Assembly: GCA_016110215.1 (NCBI GenBank)
Contig: JADWQD010000002.1
Coordinates: 2,418,001-2,482,000 of the forward strand
Length of the DNA stretch: 64,000 nt
Source: Capronia americana
Taxonomy: Eukaryota > Ascomycota > Eurotiomycetes > Chaetothyriales > Herpotrichiellaceae
Direction: 5' to 3'
A program made the position numbers and the translations under genes. This document shows positions 45,863 to 56,450 of the stretch, piece by piece. Positions within the stretch are counted from its first letter, which is position 1. Each line of letters starts with the position of its first letter. The notes beneath the pieces were generated by a model, which was given only the letters and a program-made list of their open reading frames with translations, was not told the origin of the DNA and made no database searches.

Positions 45863-48787
45863 CTACTTCGTGCTTCGGCTGGCCTCCCAACTCACCACCA
45901 TCGAAGCCGGATACACCGAGATCGCGCTCTCTTCCACATTCAGGTAACTGGTTACTCCATCCTCCTTTACATGTCTGAGCCTACCCGTCGACCCAGCCGC
46001 GCGGCTCAGCTTCTTGAGATCGCACATCGCTTTGAGTGTGTCCTCCACGGTGATTGCCGCCAGCTTACCTTCCAGTGTTTCTCTATCCACGTGGGAGTCG
46101 ATTATGTTTGAGAGCGCCCTGGTGTCCGACCGGTGCTCTGTGAATTCATCGAGCACTGATGGCCCTTCACCTGTTCCGAGGAGACGATCAAAGGTCTCAG
46201 CAAAAATTCGCGCCTGATTGACAAAGATCAAGGCCGACAGAGGCACGATTTGAGCAGATGCTATCTCTTCAGGCGACAAACCCTTTTTGGCCACGGCCTG
46301 TATTGCCTGCAACCCATGCCTTCGGAGTGGCCCCAGCGAGTCTAAGTGAAGGCCATGGTGGTTCTTGGTTGCCCGGCTCGCCTCCTCTTGCACGCGATTC
46401 ACAAACAGCTGCCTTGCTTCCAAATCTCTGTTCATAAGCACAAACCGCTGGGCAGGTTGGCGTGCGTTGGCGCTACCATGGATTGTGGGCAGCAGAGCAA
46501 TGAGTTCGGGTGCACTGCGTTGTGGCAGGAGAAAGAGTTCCGCAACAAATTTTGCATGAGCAACATTGAAAACGTCACGCACGACATCCACATATTGTCG
46601 ACCGGCAAGCTCGTAACACTCGCTCTGCAACAGCTTGGTGACGACGTTCCTGTAAAATGCTCCTGCAGCTTCCGGTAATCCTTCGCTCTCGGACAGGACA
46701 AGACCCAGATGAAGTCCTGGAGCGTTCCCCAGCAGTGGAGAAGCAGACACAATGGTCACAGCCCTACGAGCCTCGCTTTCATGTTGCAGGGCAGTGTTGG
46801 GCACGTCGAAACTGTAAAGGCTCGCCCTCTTCAGCTTGGCCAGAATGCTTTTGTTTTCTTCTGGGACAACCAAAGGATAGTGAGCAAAAATGGAGTTCTG
46901 AACATAGTTGTTGGGTAGCGCATTGAGCACCAGCTTGTAGAACACGCAGCCATAATTGATGTTCAGGTCGTAGTTGGCTGTATTGAAGCCCCAATTGGTC
47001 AAATTATTCGGCGTATAGTCAACAGTGTAGAATCGGTCACCCCGAACCAATGCGACAGCATCAGAAAGGATCGCCCTTGAGGTCGTGAAGTTTGTGCATA
47101 GGCCGCTACCAGGTAGTTTGGGCTCCTTGGTCGCCTCGACAATAACACCAGGATAGATCTCGACATTATCAGGATGCCCGTAGAGGCGGCGGAGTTGATC
47201 GGCAACCAAAGGGTCGGGATTGATATCTTCAAATTTCTTGTGAGGCTCCAACTTGAAGTATTCTCGGAACTCGTTCAGACTCGCCAAGTTCCACGACCGG
47301 CTTTGCATGATCCCCAGCACCTCTATGTTCTTGAGGATCTCGGGAACATGATGTGCACCATAGCTACCTGCAACATCTGACACGGAAGCAGTCCATATAC
47401 TGGCAAGATCGTCATCGCAAATGCTGCCATCAGGTAGCCGCTGCAAGCCGGCAAAGTCCCGTTTTAGAGGGTCTGGACTCAAGCTGACGGCCCATTCGTT
47501 GAGGGCACGTAGAAATTTGTCCATCGAGAGTGAGGAATCGGTCCCGACCAACCTTGTGTAAGCATCCTTTGTCCATTGCTCATCCCTCTCAGAAACGCAG
47601 GAGTGCCAGCGATAGACAAGGTTGAATTCGGCCGAGACAGAATTGCCAGTTGCTTCGGGTATCTTATGGCCGAAGAACGCACTACCTTCCTCGGATCTTG
47701 GGTCGAGATTCCACAAAGTATCTGCTCGATTCAAATTGAGAATGGTCCTCACGTAATCTTTGAGAATAATGTTGATGTAAAGCCCGCTGGTGACCAATCT
47801 TGCGGTCTGGAAGAGTGCTTCGTCGTAGAGCTTTTCTCCGTCAGCAGGCTTGGGTCTGCCTGGTGGATGGAGGATTTTAGAGAAGCGGCCGCCTTCGTCG
47901 ATGCGAGCAAGATTTTCTGCTACGTTGTTGTGGAAACGGTTGAACATGATAAGCAAGACGCCAACACCGGGCGGAAACCCCAAGATTCGGACGTCCGAGA
48001 AACAGTCTGGTTTCAGTTTGCCCTCGCGCATCGTCCGGACGGCGTGTTGGTCCTCGGTGGAACTGCCGTAGAGGGGTGCCAAATCCAGGTACGACGAAGT
48101 GTCGGATATACTGAAGTCGTCATGACTGGTCCGAAAGATATCGTGGATGATGATGGATGCCACATAGAACAGCACACTGGAAATCTTATTTGGGTGTGGC
48201 CTGAACTTCTTCCGAGCCAAGAGCACGTCGAAGACGAGCGCCGGATCAGGCCGTGCAACGGGTTGCATAAGTCGAGGGCGTACCGTTCGAGCATAGGGCT
48301 GTTTGGCGGCACCCAGGCCTGGCCAGAGAATGTTGTTGTTGCTCCCGTCGGCTTTGCGGTAGATGTAATCGGCACCCAGGTACGATTGAGGGGGATGCTG
48401 GAGGTCTGTCCATAGCTGATTTAGGAATGCATTGGTCAGGGTGGCGCTCGTCCTACTCGACACTGGTAAATCTGCCGCCAGTTGGATGATCCGTTCCATG
48501 AGGTAGGTCTTGTCATCGATCGGCTCGCCATCGAATTGCTGCAAAGTAACATCTTTGACAGTCTTGAGATGCTTTAGCTGGAAGGTAGACTTTAGGACGG
48601 CCAATACATGGTCGGACTTGCTGGTCTCACTGCTCGATGTAGAGCTGCCCGAAGAGCCTGACAGAGATCGCTCCTCAACAACCGGTCTCTTATCAGACTG
48701 GGTATCGACCCCTGGCCTCTGGGCTCTCGTCTTTGAGTGATGCTCGGAGTGAAGCATGCCCTTCAGCTTGGACGACAGTGAAGGCAT
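45863..48787 (-). CDS. Psi-producing oxygenase / linoleate diol synthase-like fatty acid dioxygenase
   Basis: Single exon, 974 residues from the ATG at 48787 (MPSLSSKLKGML). The N-terminal animal-heme-peroxidase-like domain is intact: the distal His near 213 in FYVASIIIHDIFRT, the SSYLDLAPLYGSS block, and near 391 FNLVYRWHS with the catalytic Tyr and proximal His. Such domains oxygenate linoleate or oleate at C-8 or C-10. The C-terminal half resembles the Ppo P450 domain, for example AGRQYVDVVRDVFNVAHAKF and the very end (GRLRHV, then SYLNVEESAISVYP). The heme-binding GxHxCxG loop is replaced by a sequence around SHVDRETLEGKLA with no cysteine. It is somewhat shorter than PpoA (about 1080). 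It is probably a dioxygenase without hydroperoxide isomerase activity, comparable to PpoB-type enzymes. Confidence 0.9.
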   Translation of the reverse strand: MPSLSSKLKGMLHSEHHSKTRAQRPGVDTQSDKRPVVEERSLSGSSGSSTSSSETSKSDHVLAVLKSTFQLKHLKTVKDVTLQQFDGEPIDDKTYLMERIIQLAADLPVSSRTSATLTNAFLNQLWTDLQHPPQSYLGADYIYRKADGSNNNILWPGLGAAKQPYARTVRPRLMQPVARPDPALVFDVLLARKKFRPHPNKISSVLFYVASIIIHDIFRTSHDDFSISDTSSYLDLAPLYGSSTEDQHAVRTMREGKLKPDCFSDVRILGFPPGVGVLLIMFNRFHNNVAENLARIDEGGRFSKILHPPGRPKPADGEKLYDEALFQTARLVTSGLYINIILKDYVRTILNLNRADTLWNLDPRSEEGSAFFGHKIPEATGNSVSAEFNLVYRWHSCVSERDEQWTKDAYTRLVGTDSSLSMDKFLRALNEWAVSLSPDPLKRDFAGLQRLPDGSICDDDLASIWTASVSDVAGSYGAHHVPEILKNIEVLGIMQSRSWNLASLNEFREYFKLEPHKKFEDINPDPLVADQLRRLYGHPDNVEIYPGVIVEATKEPKLPGSGLCTNFTTSRAILSDAVALVRGDRFYTVDYTPNNLTNWGFNTANYDLNINYGCVFYKLVLNALPNNYVQNSIFAHYPLVVPEENKSILAKLKRASLYSFDVPNTALQHESEARRAVTIVSASPLLGNAPGLHLGLVLSESEGLPEAAGAFYRNVVTKLLQSECYELAGRQYVDVVRDVFNVAHAKFVAELFLLPQRSAPELIALLPTIHGSANARQPAQRFVLMNRDLEARQLFVNRVQEEASRATKNHHGLHLDSLGPLRRHGLQAIQAVAKKGLSPEEIASAQIVPLSALIFVNQARIFAETFDRLLGTGEGPSVLDEFTEHRSDTRALSNIIDSHVDRETLEGKLAAITVEDTLKAMCDLKKLSRAAGSTGRLRHVKEDGVTSYLNVEESAISVYPASMVVSWEASRSTK

Positions 48788-49640
48788 GCTGAAAGACCAG
48801 ATGCTCAAACAACACGCAATGCCAATACTTCATGAGAAGTAGAAGACAACACAACTGGCGTACTGAGAGGTTATACTTGCAGCGTTAGCTGCTTGCTCGC
48901 TATAATATAAGATCATGCTGGCATCAGGGGAAGCCCACTCATCAGCCAGCTGTTTCTCAGCCGCAGCGTCTAATCGGGCCTAGAGCGGGCGCCAGGAAAG
49001 CCCCTGGGTTCAGCTACAAGTGTTACTACAGTAGTTGGTATAAATACAGCTACAGAACCTGGCATGAAATTGAACAGAAAGCTGTCAGGAACAACCGTTC
49101 CCACAGATCTACGAGGTGTAAGTTAACAGGTCTAAGATTCCAGCAGGAATTGCTCGGATTCTGAGTTTTTTGGGCCAGGGGCTGTGGACATCCTCGTGAC
49201 ATGAACGCCAAGCTCCTAAACAGCCCACATAGATGCGTGGGAGAAGCAGCCTTTCTCTCACACAGTACTTCGAGTTACTGCCACATTCTGCCTATTCATG
49301 AGGATGTCCCCGACGGGAAGTTAAGTACAATCCGCACCACTGATGTGCGACCAGGGGCATAGTATTGAGGAAGGGGGTGAAAGATGAGAAGATCATCCGG
49401 CTATAATAGCGGCGGATAAGGCCAACTATTAAGGGGGCGCAACAGGAACTGCTAACCCGGCTTGCCCGATGTTCTGTACGTAGCAAGACAAGACTCCCCG
49501 CGCTAGTTGGAGGTACTCGGTACTCTAAAAGACTAGCGCTAAAGCTAAAGAGTAGCGCCCCAATGCCTTTTGGTGCACTCTGCTGCATCGACTTCGTAGC
49601 CATTATTTTCTCTGCCAGTCACAAGCACGGAGCAAACAGG
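48788..49640. promoter_or_regulatory. Divergent region between the Ppo gene and the Tsc13-type gene
   Basis: 853 bases between the two start codons. AT-rich TATA-like patches occur at 48901-48910 and 49038-49046 (TATAAATAC), but neither is at a typical distance from an ATG. No gene was seen. Confidence 0.4.
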
Positions 49641-50633
49641 ATGGCTTCTTCAAAACCCATCACTCTGCAAGTGCGTCCTCGAGGTACGAACGACGACCCG
49701 CGAACCCCATGACAAGCATATCACTGAATGACTGCTAACATCTGCGCAGGGAAGCCCATCAAGAGCCTGCCCGAAACTGCCGAAGTGAAGTCGAATGCGA
49801 CGACAGCCGATCTGTATGCCGAACTTGCTCGAAGGACCAGATATTCCGTTCACCAGCTCCGTGTGACTAAAGGCTCCGATGGCAGCGTTGTTACCAACAG
49901 TAAAGATGCTACAATACACTCCACCGGCCTGCGCGACCAGAGCACAGTCTTCGTGAAAGACCTCGGGGCACAAATTGCGTGGCGCACCGTCTTCCTGGTC
50001 GAATACTTGGGTCCCATATTGATACATCCCCTGATCTTGGCTTTGAGACCTTACATCTACCCCTCAGCAGCCAAAGACGCATCACAACTGCAGAGCCTGC
50101 TCTGCACGCTAATATGCATACATTTCGTCAAGCGCGAGATTGAGACTCTGTTCGTGCATCGCTTTTCGGCAGCCACGATGCCAATCCGAAACATCTTCAA
50201 GAACTGTTTCCACTACTGGATTCTCTCCGGTGTCATGATCGCAGCTTTCGTCTATTCACCATCCTCGTCGGCCGCACGGGAGCCAAACCCGCTACTGTTG
50301 TTTCCAGGCTTGGCACTCTTTGCTCTGGGTGAGCTGAGTAACCTGCAGACACATCTCACGCTCAAAGGACTCAGGAGTGCTGGAGGCACGGAGAGGGGGA
50401 TTCCTCAGGGATTATTGTTCAACCTCGTCACCTGCCCCAATTATCTGACAGAAACCGTCTCGTGGCTCGGCATTTACCTCACAAGCGGTCTCAGCTGGGG
50501 CGTTCTCATCTTTCTCGTAGTGTCTGTCCTTCAGATGGGTCAGTGGGCAGCGAAGAAGGAGCGGAGGTACCGCAAGGAGTTTGGTGACAAGTACAAGAGA
50601 AAGCGTTATACAATGCTTCCAGGAATTTGGTGA
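49641..50633 (+). CDS. tsc13: Very-long-chain enoyl-CoA reductase (Tsc13 type)
   Basis: Two exons, 49641-49683 and 49750-50633, give 308 residues. The 66-base intron (donor GTACGA, branch GCTAAC, acceptor GCGCAG) joins MASSKPITLQVRPRG to KPIKSLPETAEV. The first 85 residues form the ubiquitin-like N-terminal region of this family (TADLYAELARRTRYSVHQLR). The steroid 5-alpha-reductase C-terminal domain covers about 150-308, with four or more membrane segments, FVKREIETLFVHRFSAATMP, the LVTCPNYLTETVSWLG block and the KRKRYTMLPGIW end. The enzyme carries out the last reduction of the very-long-chain fatty acid elongation cycle in the ER, supplying sphingolipids. Length is normal. It is transcribed divergently from the fatty acid dioxygenase. 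Confidence 0.94.
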
Positions 50634-50988
50634 GCGAATCTATTTGTCGTCTCGAGGGCTCAGATGGAGATCGAGAAAGCCTGGCAGGATACCTGTAATT
50701 CAGTTGATGTGTAACTTGAGATGGAGACAGCAACCTCCGGCGGTGAAAGGATCCTCACATTCACCTAGACGTTACTTCACTGTCACATCACTGTCACCGG
50801 GATTCGGTCAAACTGCCCAAGCGACAAGTCTTCACTCACAACCCTTTTCTCGGTTTCAGGAAACAACAGACTCTCCTCTCACCCACATCTCCTCTTGAAT
50901 CGACCGCGACAAAGAGAGAGCACAGCTTCTCTCCTACTCGTCAACATCTTCTCAAGTCAATTTTGCTAGACGTCAGTCTCAAGTCAAC
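50634..50988. other. Intergenic, upstream of the small secreted protein
   Basis: 355 bases with a pyrimidine-rich leader (CTCTCCTCTCACCC) before the ATG at 50989. No gene was seen. Confidence 0.4.
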
Positions 50989-51586
50989 ATGAAGCTCATT
51001 CTTACCCTCATCACCTATGCCCTGGCCATTGTCGGAGCGACGCCCACCATAGACATCGTCGCTCGCAATGAGACGTCTGCACTCGCCAGTGATGTGCTCA
51101 CCTTCAATATGGACCCAGACGTGCATCCATGGTGCGGCTACACCGAGCAGGTGAACATCAATGTCAAAGAGCGAGGCGATGCAGACGCGACAAGTGACTA
51201 TTGCAACCTGCTTTACCTCTACATCACCAACACCGCACCCAACGGCAAGACCTCAAAGGATGTCGACCTGGTCTACACCTGCCCTGGAACCCCTGAACCG
51301 ATTGATCCAGAAGGCTATGTGAGTCTGCTCTTCGCCGGGAAAGACTTTTGTCATTGTTCAATCAGCCTTGATACATGCTGACAACTGTTCGCAGGGCTAC
51401 CGTGACATCAAACTCATTCTCAATGCGCCATCCATCGACGCCTTCCCCAGCGACCAAACCCACACAGCAGCGACTCTGCACCTGCTCAACCTGCACGATG
51501 GAGCCGACATCATAATGCCGGTTGAGGTGGGCTATCATATCTCCTCAAACTCTGAGATGATCTGGCAATACATTCTTTGTCCATGA
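50989..51586 (+). CDS. Small secreted protein of unknown function
   Basis: Two exons, 50989-51318 and 51395-51586, give 173 residues; the 76-base intron has donor GTGAGT, branch GCTGACA and acceptor TCGCAG, phase 0. The N-terminus (MKLILTLITYALAIVGA, then TPTID) is a clear secretion signal with likely cleavage after Ala17. The mature protein has four cysteines (WCGY, DYCN, YTCP and the final LCP), which could make two disulfide bonds, and one N-glycosylation site (NET). It contains the block YCNLLYLYITNTAPNGKTSK. I recognise no family. It is compatible with a cell-wall or effector-like protein, but nothing in the sequence decides this. The 3' end assumes no second intron. Confidence 0.75.
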
Positions 51587-52805
51587 TTCCATCTATATGG
51601 TAGCATACGGTACGATCGAGTCTGGTCAAGCAAACTTTCACTCACAGGATGAGAGCGGGAAACCCTTACTCGCACGGGATATGGTGGGGATAGGATAAGG
51701 AGAAGCGTCCGTGGTCTGTTGGCGGCGGGGCCAGAGCGATGATTGCTGGGAGCTAGGTGGCATACCGGCAAATGTCGATCTTGTCAAAGTACATCGCTTG
51801 CGGCAACCGGCGGCGTAATCACAAACAACAGGTTCTACGAAGAGATGGGAGTTAGACAATACCTCGCAACCACACCGCCAGAAACAATCCTTCAATGCAT
51901 AGATGTCCTTGATTGTGTGCAATCCGTCAAACAAATATGGACACTGCTGATAATTTTATGCACGTTCTTTGCAGAGTGACACTCAAATAGAGCTGGAGTA
52001 CCGTAGTGAGGGCGGCGAGAACGACGGCCAATCGGAGCGGGCAAGGCTGGCATGCTTCGATGCGGAGGAGACTGCGCGCATTGCAACAGGGAGTTCGACC
52101 TCGGAATCTCGACACAAGTACTCTCCATTTCCATCTTTGGGCCTGAGAAAGTCATTTAGAATCTCGCTGAATGCCTTGGAAAAGTGGAGATGCATTGGGA
52201 GGCCAACAGGAGTCGTGAGTCGGAATCAGTAATCTCGAGCCCTAGGGTGTGGGGCCTGCACCACCTTCTCATGCAGTTCGCGCGTCGCGGTCAGCTCCTG
52301 GGGAGCGCATAGACCCAGCCAATCTGGTACACTGCGGTAGGCGGCCAAACTTGTCGGCAATGTTAGGGTTGACCTTGCTACTAGCGTGACACCTGAGCAG
52401 AGACTGAAGGAATGAGATCCGGTACTTTCTGCGCCGAGCGGTAGATGTCTCCCATCATCGAGACTTAACGACTGCGTTCCTCAACAATCAGAACGATGTA
52501 GGCAAAAGGGCGAGCCAGGTCAGATTGATGCATCGTATATGTGAATCTGCAAAAGCCGGCCGATCGGTACGTAATAGCGTGATGAGTAGTGCCATCGATG
52601 AAAGCTGACCTTCGTCTCTAGGCGTGACCATATCAGGACCCACAAGCCGGGATAGCATCACTTGATACCTACTGTACCAAGTTCACAGCTCTAGCATTGT
52701 CCCTGCACTTACCCGGCTTGAGGTCTGACGCACTCCGGTGTATCAACTCTTAACATAGTTAAGTCGTTGGGCAGTGTCGGAAGGCATCACATCATCTCCA
52801 CTTCT
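51587..52805. other. 1.2-kb region with no recognisable gene
   Basis: Both strands were read. The open frames (such as 51969-52232 plus and 51892-52155 minus) lack conserved features. It marks the boundary between the housekeeping part and the metabolic genes to the right. Confidence 0.45.
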
Positions 52806-54490
52806 TCACCACGGGAGCCCTGGCTTCGTCGAAACCGTCACCAGCTTCAGAACGCTGAAGTTCTCCAGACCATAGAGGGAGTTAGTTCGTCCCCATCCGC
52901 TGTTCTTCGCTCCGCCTAATGGAAGGGTCGCTAAAAGCGGGAAAGATTAGAATCTTGGACGTGCCGAGAGCGCAGGAGGGGCATGACTTACATTCATCAT
53001 AGGCGGTCATCCCATTGACATGGGCGATGCCAGTTTCCATTCTTCGGGCGATGTCAATACCGCGGTGGAGATCCCGAGTGAACACGGATCCCACCAATCC
53101 GTACGAGCTGGCATTCACCAGTTTCAAGGCTTCCTCTTGGTCGTCCACCGTGTAGACAGCAACGGTAGGACCAAAAGACTCCTCGTCGAAAATATCCATC
53201 TCCTTCGTAACACCGGTGAGAATCGAAGGTGTAAGTGTTGCTGAAGACTTGTCCTTAAACTCCGAGCTGCCGTGCAAGAACTTGGCCCCTTTTTTCTCTG
53301 CGTCGATGAGTTTTGCGGCGGCCGCCTGCGCAAGGCGTTGTGAGACCGCGCCGCCGACCGGAACATTACTCGCAGTGGCTTTGAGCATTTCGATAAATTT
53401 ATCAGCGACACTGCGGACCACATAGATTCGATCTGTCGAGAAGCAGACTTGGCCATGATGGTTAAAAGCTGGCCGATAAGTGTTAGCAGCTCTGATCTCG
53501 AAGGAAACGAAAGCATCCTGGATATCTTGTCGAATCTTGTCGACTAACTTACCTGCTACAATACTCTTGAATGCGGCGTCTTCTAAATCGGCATCCTCGA
53601 GTACAATGACAGCGCACTTCCCACCCAACTCCATCAGCACCGGCTTCAGATGTTTACCGCATAAAGACCCGATAATGCGGCCAATAGGAGCCGAGCCAAT
53701 AAATTCAACCTTTCGAATAGCAGGATGAGAAATCAGCGCTTCGGTAACGGCGGGAGCGTCCTCTCGATCTGCTTGAACAATGCTGACGGCATCCTTAGGG
53801 AGGCCGGCATCAAAGAGCGCCTGAACGAGCATATAGTGCGTCTTCGGAGACAACTCGGATGCCTTGAGTACAACAGCACAGCCAGCACCCAGTGGTGTAA
53901 CAAGGGCACGTGCTCCTAGAACGATGGGTGCATTCCACCTTGATGTATCATATGTCAGCAACCTGGCTTCTTCCCAAGAACTTCTCGGTCCCTTGCGCAC
54001 ACACAAGCAAAAGGGAATCACCTTACGGCGGAATTGCCAGTGTCACACCTATCGGTTCCCGAAAGGCAAGCGCATAATCCAGCCGGCTCTCAGGGATAAC
54101 TCCCGACAGGGACGTGATTTTGCTGGCTATCTCCCGGATATGGGAGACTCCCGTTTTGATGTTTGTCGTCGCCCAGAACTCTGTGGCGCTGGTCTCTTCC
54201 ATCTGAGTCTTGATGAACTCGTCCTTGCGCTCAAAAATGAGGTCCGCGGCTCGTAGAAGTAGGTCTCGCCGCTCGACTGCCGATGTCTTTTTCCAGTTCT
54301 CGAAACCAACCGCCGCAGAGTCGCATGCCTTCGTTGCGGCCGCGACATTGGCCGAAAGGGCGTAATGGAGGATTTTGTCGTTGGCCTTTGCTGAGCGCAC
54401 TGGGAATTTCTTCAGGTCCGGCGAGGTGAAGCTCTCTCCATTGATCCAGAGGGGAATGACCTCGTCAGAGGTTGCGAGAGAAGCGGCCAT
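52806..54490 (-). CDS. Aldehyde dehydrogenase, salicylaldehyde/vanillin dehydrogenase-like
   Basis: Four exons: 54490-54027, 53938-53553, 53468-52992 and 52930-52806. They give 483 residues. Introns are 88, 84 and 61 bases with standard ends; the second keeps the frame open if retained. Conserved parts include AFREPIGVTLAIPPWNAPIV, VEFIGSAPIGRIIG, the general base Glu258 in ELGGK, the catalytic nucleophile Cys292 in HHGQVCFSTDR (34 residues later, as in the family), the FDEESFGPTVAVY block and the terminal GGAKNSGWGR. The protein oxidises an aldehyde to an acid with NAD(P). The overall pattern is nearest to bacterial-type salicylaldehyde and vanillin dehydrogenases, so an aromatic aldehyde is a reasonable guess; the substrate is inference. 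Its neighbour upstream is an aromatic-acid-type decarboxylase. Confidence 0.92.
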
Positions 54491-55350
54491 GTTTGCTTTA
54501 CCTAGAATAAGAAGGGGCTTTAGCCTGTCCTTGGTTGGGATCTCTAGGTAGTTGGGCGAATCTTTGGCTTGGGGTGAAGATGATAGTTCTTATTATCGAG
54601 GTGTCTTCTCACCTTCAAATTCTATCTAGAGGACCGGGACGCAATACTGTACGAATTCAGAAGATACCCTTGTACAGATCCACGGGCGCCGTTCTTTACC
54701 GTCACCCTTATTTCCGACCGGACGAGGATATCGCAGACTGGGTGTTGACAAAGCCGAGACCAGAGCGAGTGTTCTGTCTCCAAAGTTGGGCGCCCTGCTG
54801 ATCTCTTGCGAGGCATGTGGAACGTGGAGCATTTGCTATTCCTTTTCCACCAGTCAAAAAAATTACCATTCGGTTTCGCCGCGATTGCCGCGGTCGATAT
54901 TAGTGCGGCCGTGGCCTCCTCACGCACACCCTCCCTGCTGCAGTTTCGAATTGCCAGGGTGGAAGGCATAGACTTTTCCGTCGTGAGTTCGGTAGCCGTT
55001 GATCAATCTGTTCCTTGACCGATGCCATCGGCAGGACGTCTCCCGAAGCCGGCCCTAGACGACTTGGTGTTGCCGAAACAGCTCAGCACGCCCTCGCTGT
55101 CACCTGAATGGCGAGCCAGAATATCCGACTAAGCGGGGATACTGTTGGATACTTCGTTCCCGAGACCTTAGGCATAATTTGCACGGACTGGACTACGATC
55201 AATCCGTGTCGAGTCTAGGCATGAGTTTTGTCTAACGCCTAAACTTGGGAAGGTGTAGGTGGGTGGTACTCTAGTGTGACTCGATGAGGAAATGTTCTAT
55301 TCCCAAGGGTCCGAAGGGCCCGTCAGAGAAATCAGGTCTTTATAAACGGT
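54491..55350. other. Aldehyde dehydrogenase upstream region
   Basis: It contains an open minus frame (54969-54622) starting MPSTLAIRNCSREG that matches nothing I know; it is left uncalled. It is otherwise promoter sequence. Confidence 0.4.
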
Positions 55351-55436
55351 CACGTGGTCTATCGGGGGGTCCGTCACACTAGTTACCCAGTCTTGTCACG
55401 TGTTATCGCGTCGTCTCAACACGTGATAGCCACGTG
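55351..55436. promoter_or_regulatory. Cluster of four CACGTG (E-box) sites
   Basis: CACGTG occurs at 55351-55356, 55397-55402, 55420-55425 and 55431-55436, four times in 86 bases. The second and third lie in a 9-base inverted repeat (TCACGTGTT at 55396-55404 and AACACGTGA at 55418-55426) with a 13-base spacer. CACGTG is bound by bHLH factors. It lies about 0.9 kb upstream of the aldehyde dehydrogenase and just past the decarboxylase stop. Confidence 0.6.
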
Positions 55437-55481
55437 ACGGGTATCGAATTCAGCTTTATGTCAGGACACGTCTTCTCGTTA

Positions 55482-56450
55482 CTATGGAATCTTGATCCCC
55501 ATCAGCATCTCTGCATTTTTGTAACAAATCTTGTCCAGTTCCTCCGCGGTAACAAGACCGCTCTTCTCCAACGCTTCCACCCACTCCAGACCGGCCTCGT
55601 TGCTGGCAAAGGGGTAGTCCACACTGTACAAAATCCTGTCAATCTTCGTATTCCTCAAAATGGTGTACATGGGATCCAGACTCCAATTCCCGCTCGTCGT
55701 GATCCACAAGTTGCTGTCCCATACCTGGCGGAAGGTTCTGGCTCCTGGCCGCCAAGAAGGAGAGAAGCTGTCGATCCGCTGGAGCATAAAGGGGATTGTC
55801 TCGCCCATATGACCGATCACAAGTTTGAGCTTGGGAAATTTGTCGAAGGTGCCGGCGCAGTAGAGCCTCAGCACATGTGTGGCCACGTCGGCATGCCAGC
55901 CAAAACCCGAAGATGCCAGCTGTGCGGCGACCACGGGTGAATAGTTGCCCTGGTACATCGACTTCAGCATGATGTCCGTCGGCCAGGTAGGATGCAAATA
56001 TATGGCGGCGTCGAGAGCCTGTGCGGCATCCCAGAACACGTCGTACTCGGGCCCGTCAAAGTAGGTCTCATTGTCGCGATTGGTGATAAGAGAACCGCAG
56101 AATCCGAGCTCCTTGATGCATCGGGCCAATTCTTTGGCGGCCTCGGCGGGATGATGCATGGGCACCATGGCGAACCCGAGAAACCGTTTGTTGCTCGCGG
56201 CTACATGGGCGGCCAGTTCCTCATTGGCAGCCCTGCATTCTTCGGGAGTCATGTCTGCTGGAGCGTGATTCACCACTTGCAAGGTCACTTTCCCAGCGTC
56301 CATCGACTGAAGACGCAAAGTGCCTGCATCAGCCAGCCGAGAGAAGAGCTCTCTGTTCTGTTTGAACATTTCGATGTATTTGTCCTTGGTGGTGGACAGA
56401 CATGTTTCGCTGAGCCAATGCTCTTCCAGTGTTATTATGGGAGGAACCAT
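55482..56450 (-). CDS. Amidohydrolase-2 decarboxylase (dihydroxybenzoate / gamma-resorcylate type)
   Basis: Single exon, 322 residues from the ATG at 56450 (MVPPIITLEEHWLSE). An upstream extension exists only from a GTG. The metal ligands of the nonoxidative aromatic decarboxylases are present: E9 and H11 (EEH), H153 (YLHPTW), and D278 (YSVDYPF). The catalytic H214 and E217 (IGHMGE) are also kept. Length fits 2,3-dihydroxybenzoate, gamma-resorcylate and salicylate decarboxylases (about 320-345). Such enzymes remove CO2 reversibly from hydroxybenzoates. Alternatives are other members of the same fold, such as aminocarboxymuconate semialdehyde decarboxylase. Neighbours that handle aldehydes, CO2 and hydroxylation support an aromatic pathway. 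The substrate is unproven. Confidence 0.9.
   Translation of the reverse strand: MVPPIITLEEHWLSETCLSTTKDKYIEMFKQNRELFSRLADAGTLRLQSMDAGKVTLQVVNHAPADMTPEECRAANEELAAHVAASNKRFLGFAMVPMHHPAEAAKELARCIKELGFCGSLITNRDNETYFDGPEYDVFWDAAQALDAAIYLHPTWPTDIMLKSMYQGNYSPVVAAQLASSGFGWHADVATHVLRLYCAGTFDKFPKLKLVIGHMGETIPFMLQRIDSFSPSWRPGARTFRQVWDSNLWITTSGNWSLDPMYTILRNTKIDRILYSVDYPFASNEAGLEWVEALEKSGLVTAEELDKICYKNAEMLMGIKIP

Noticed and set aside
54622..54969. 115-codon minus-strand frame upstream of the aldehyde dehydrogenase
   Set aside because: It has an ATG and mixed composition but no family resemblance; it could be chance in a promoter region.
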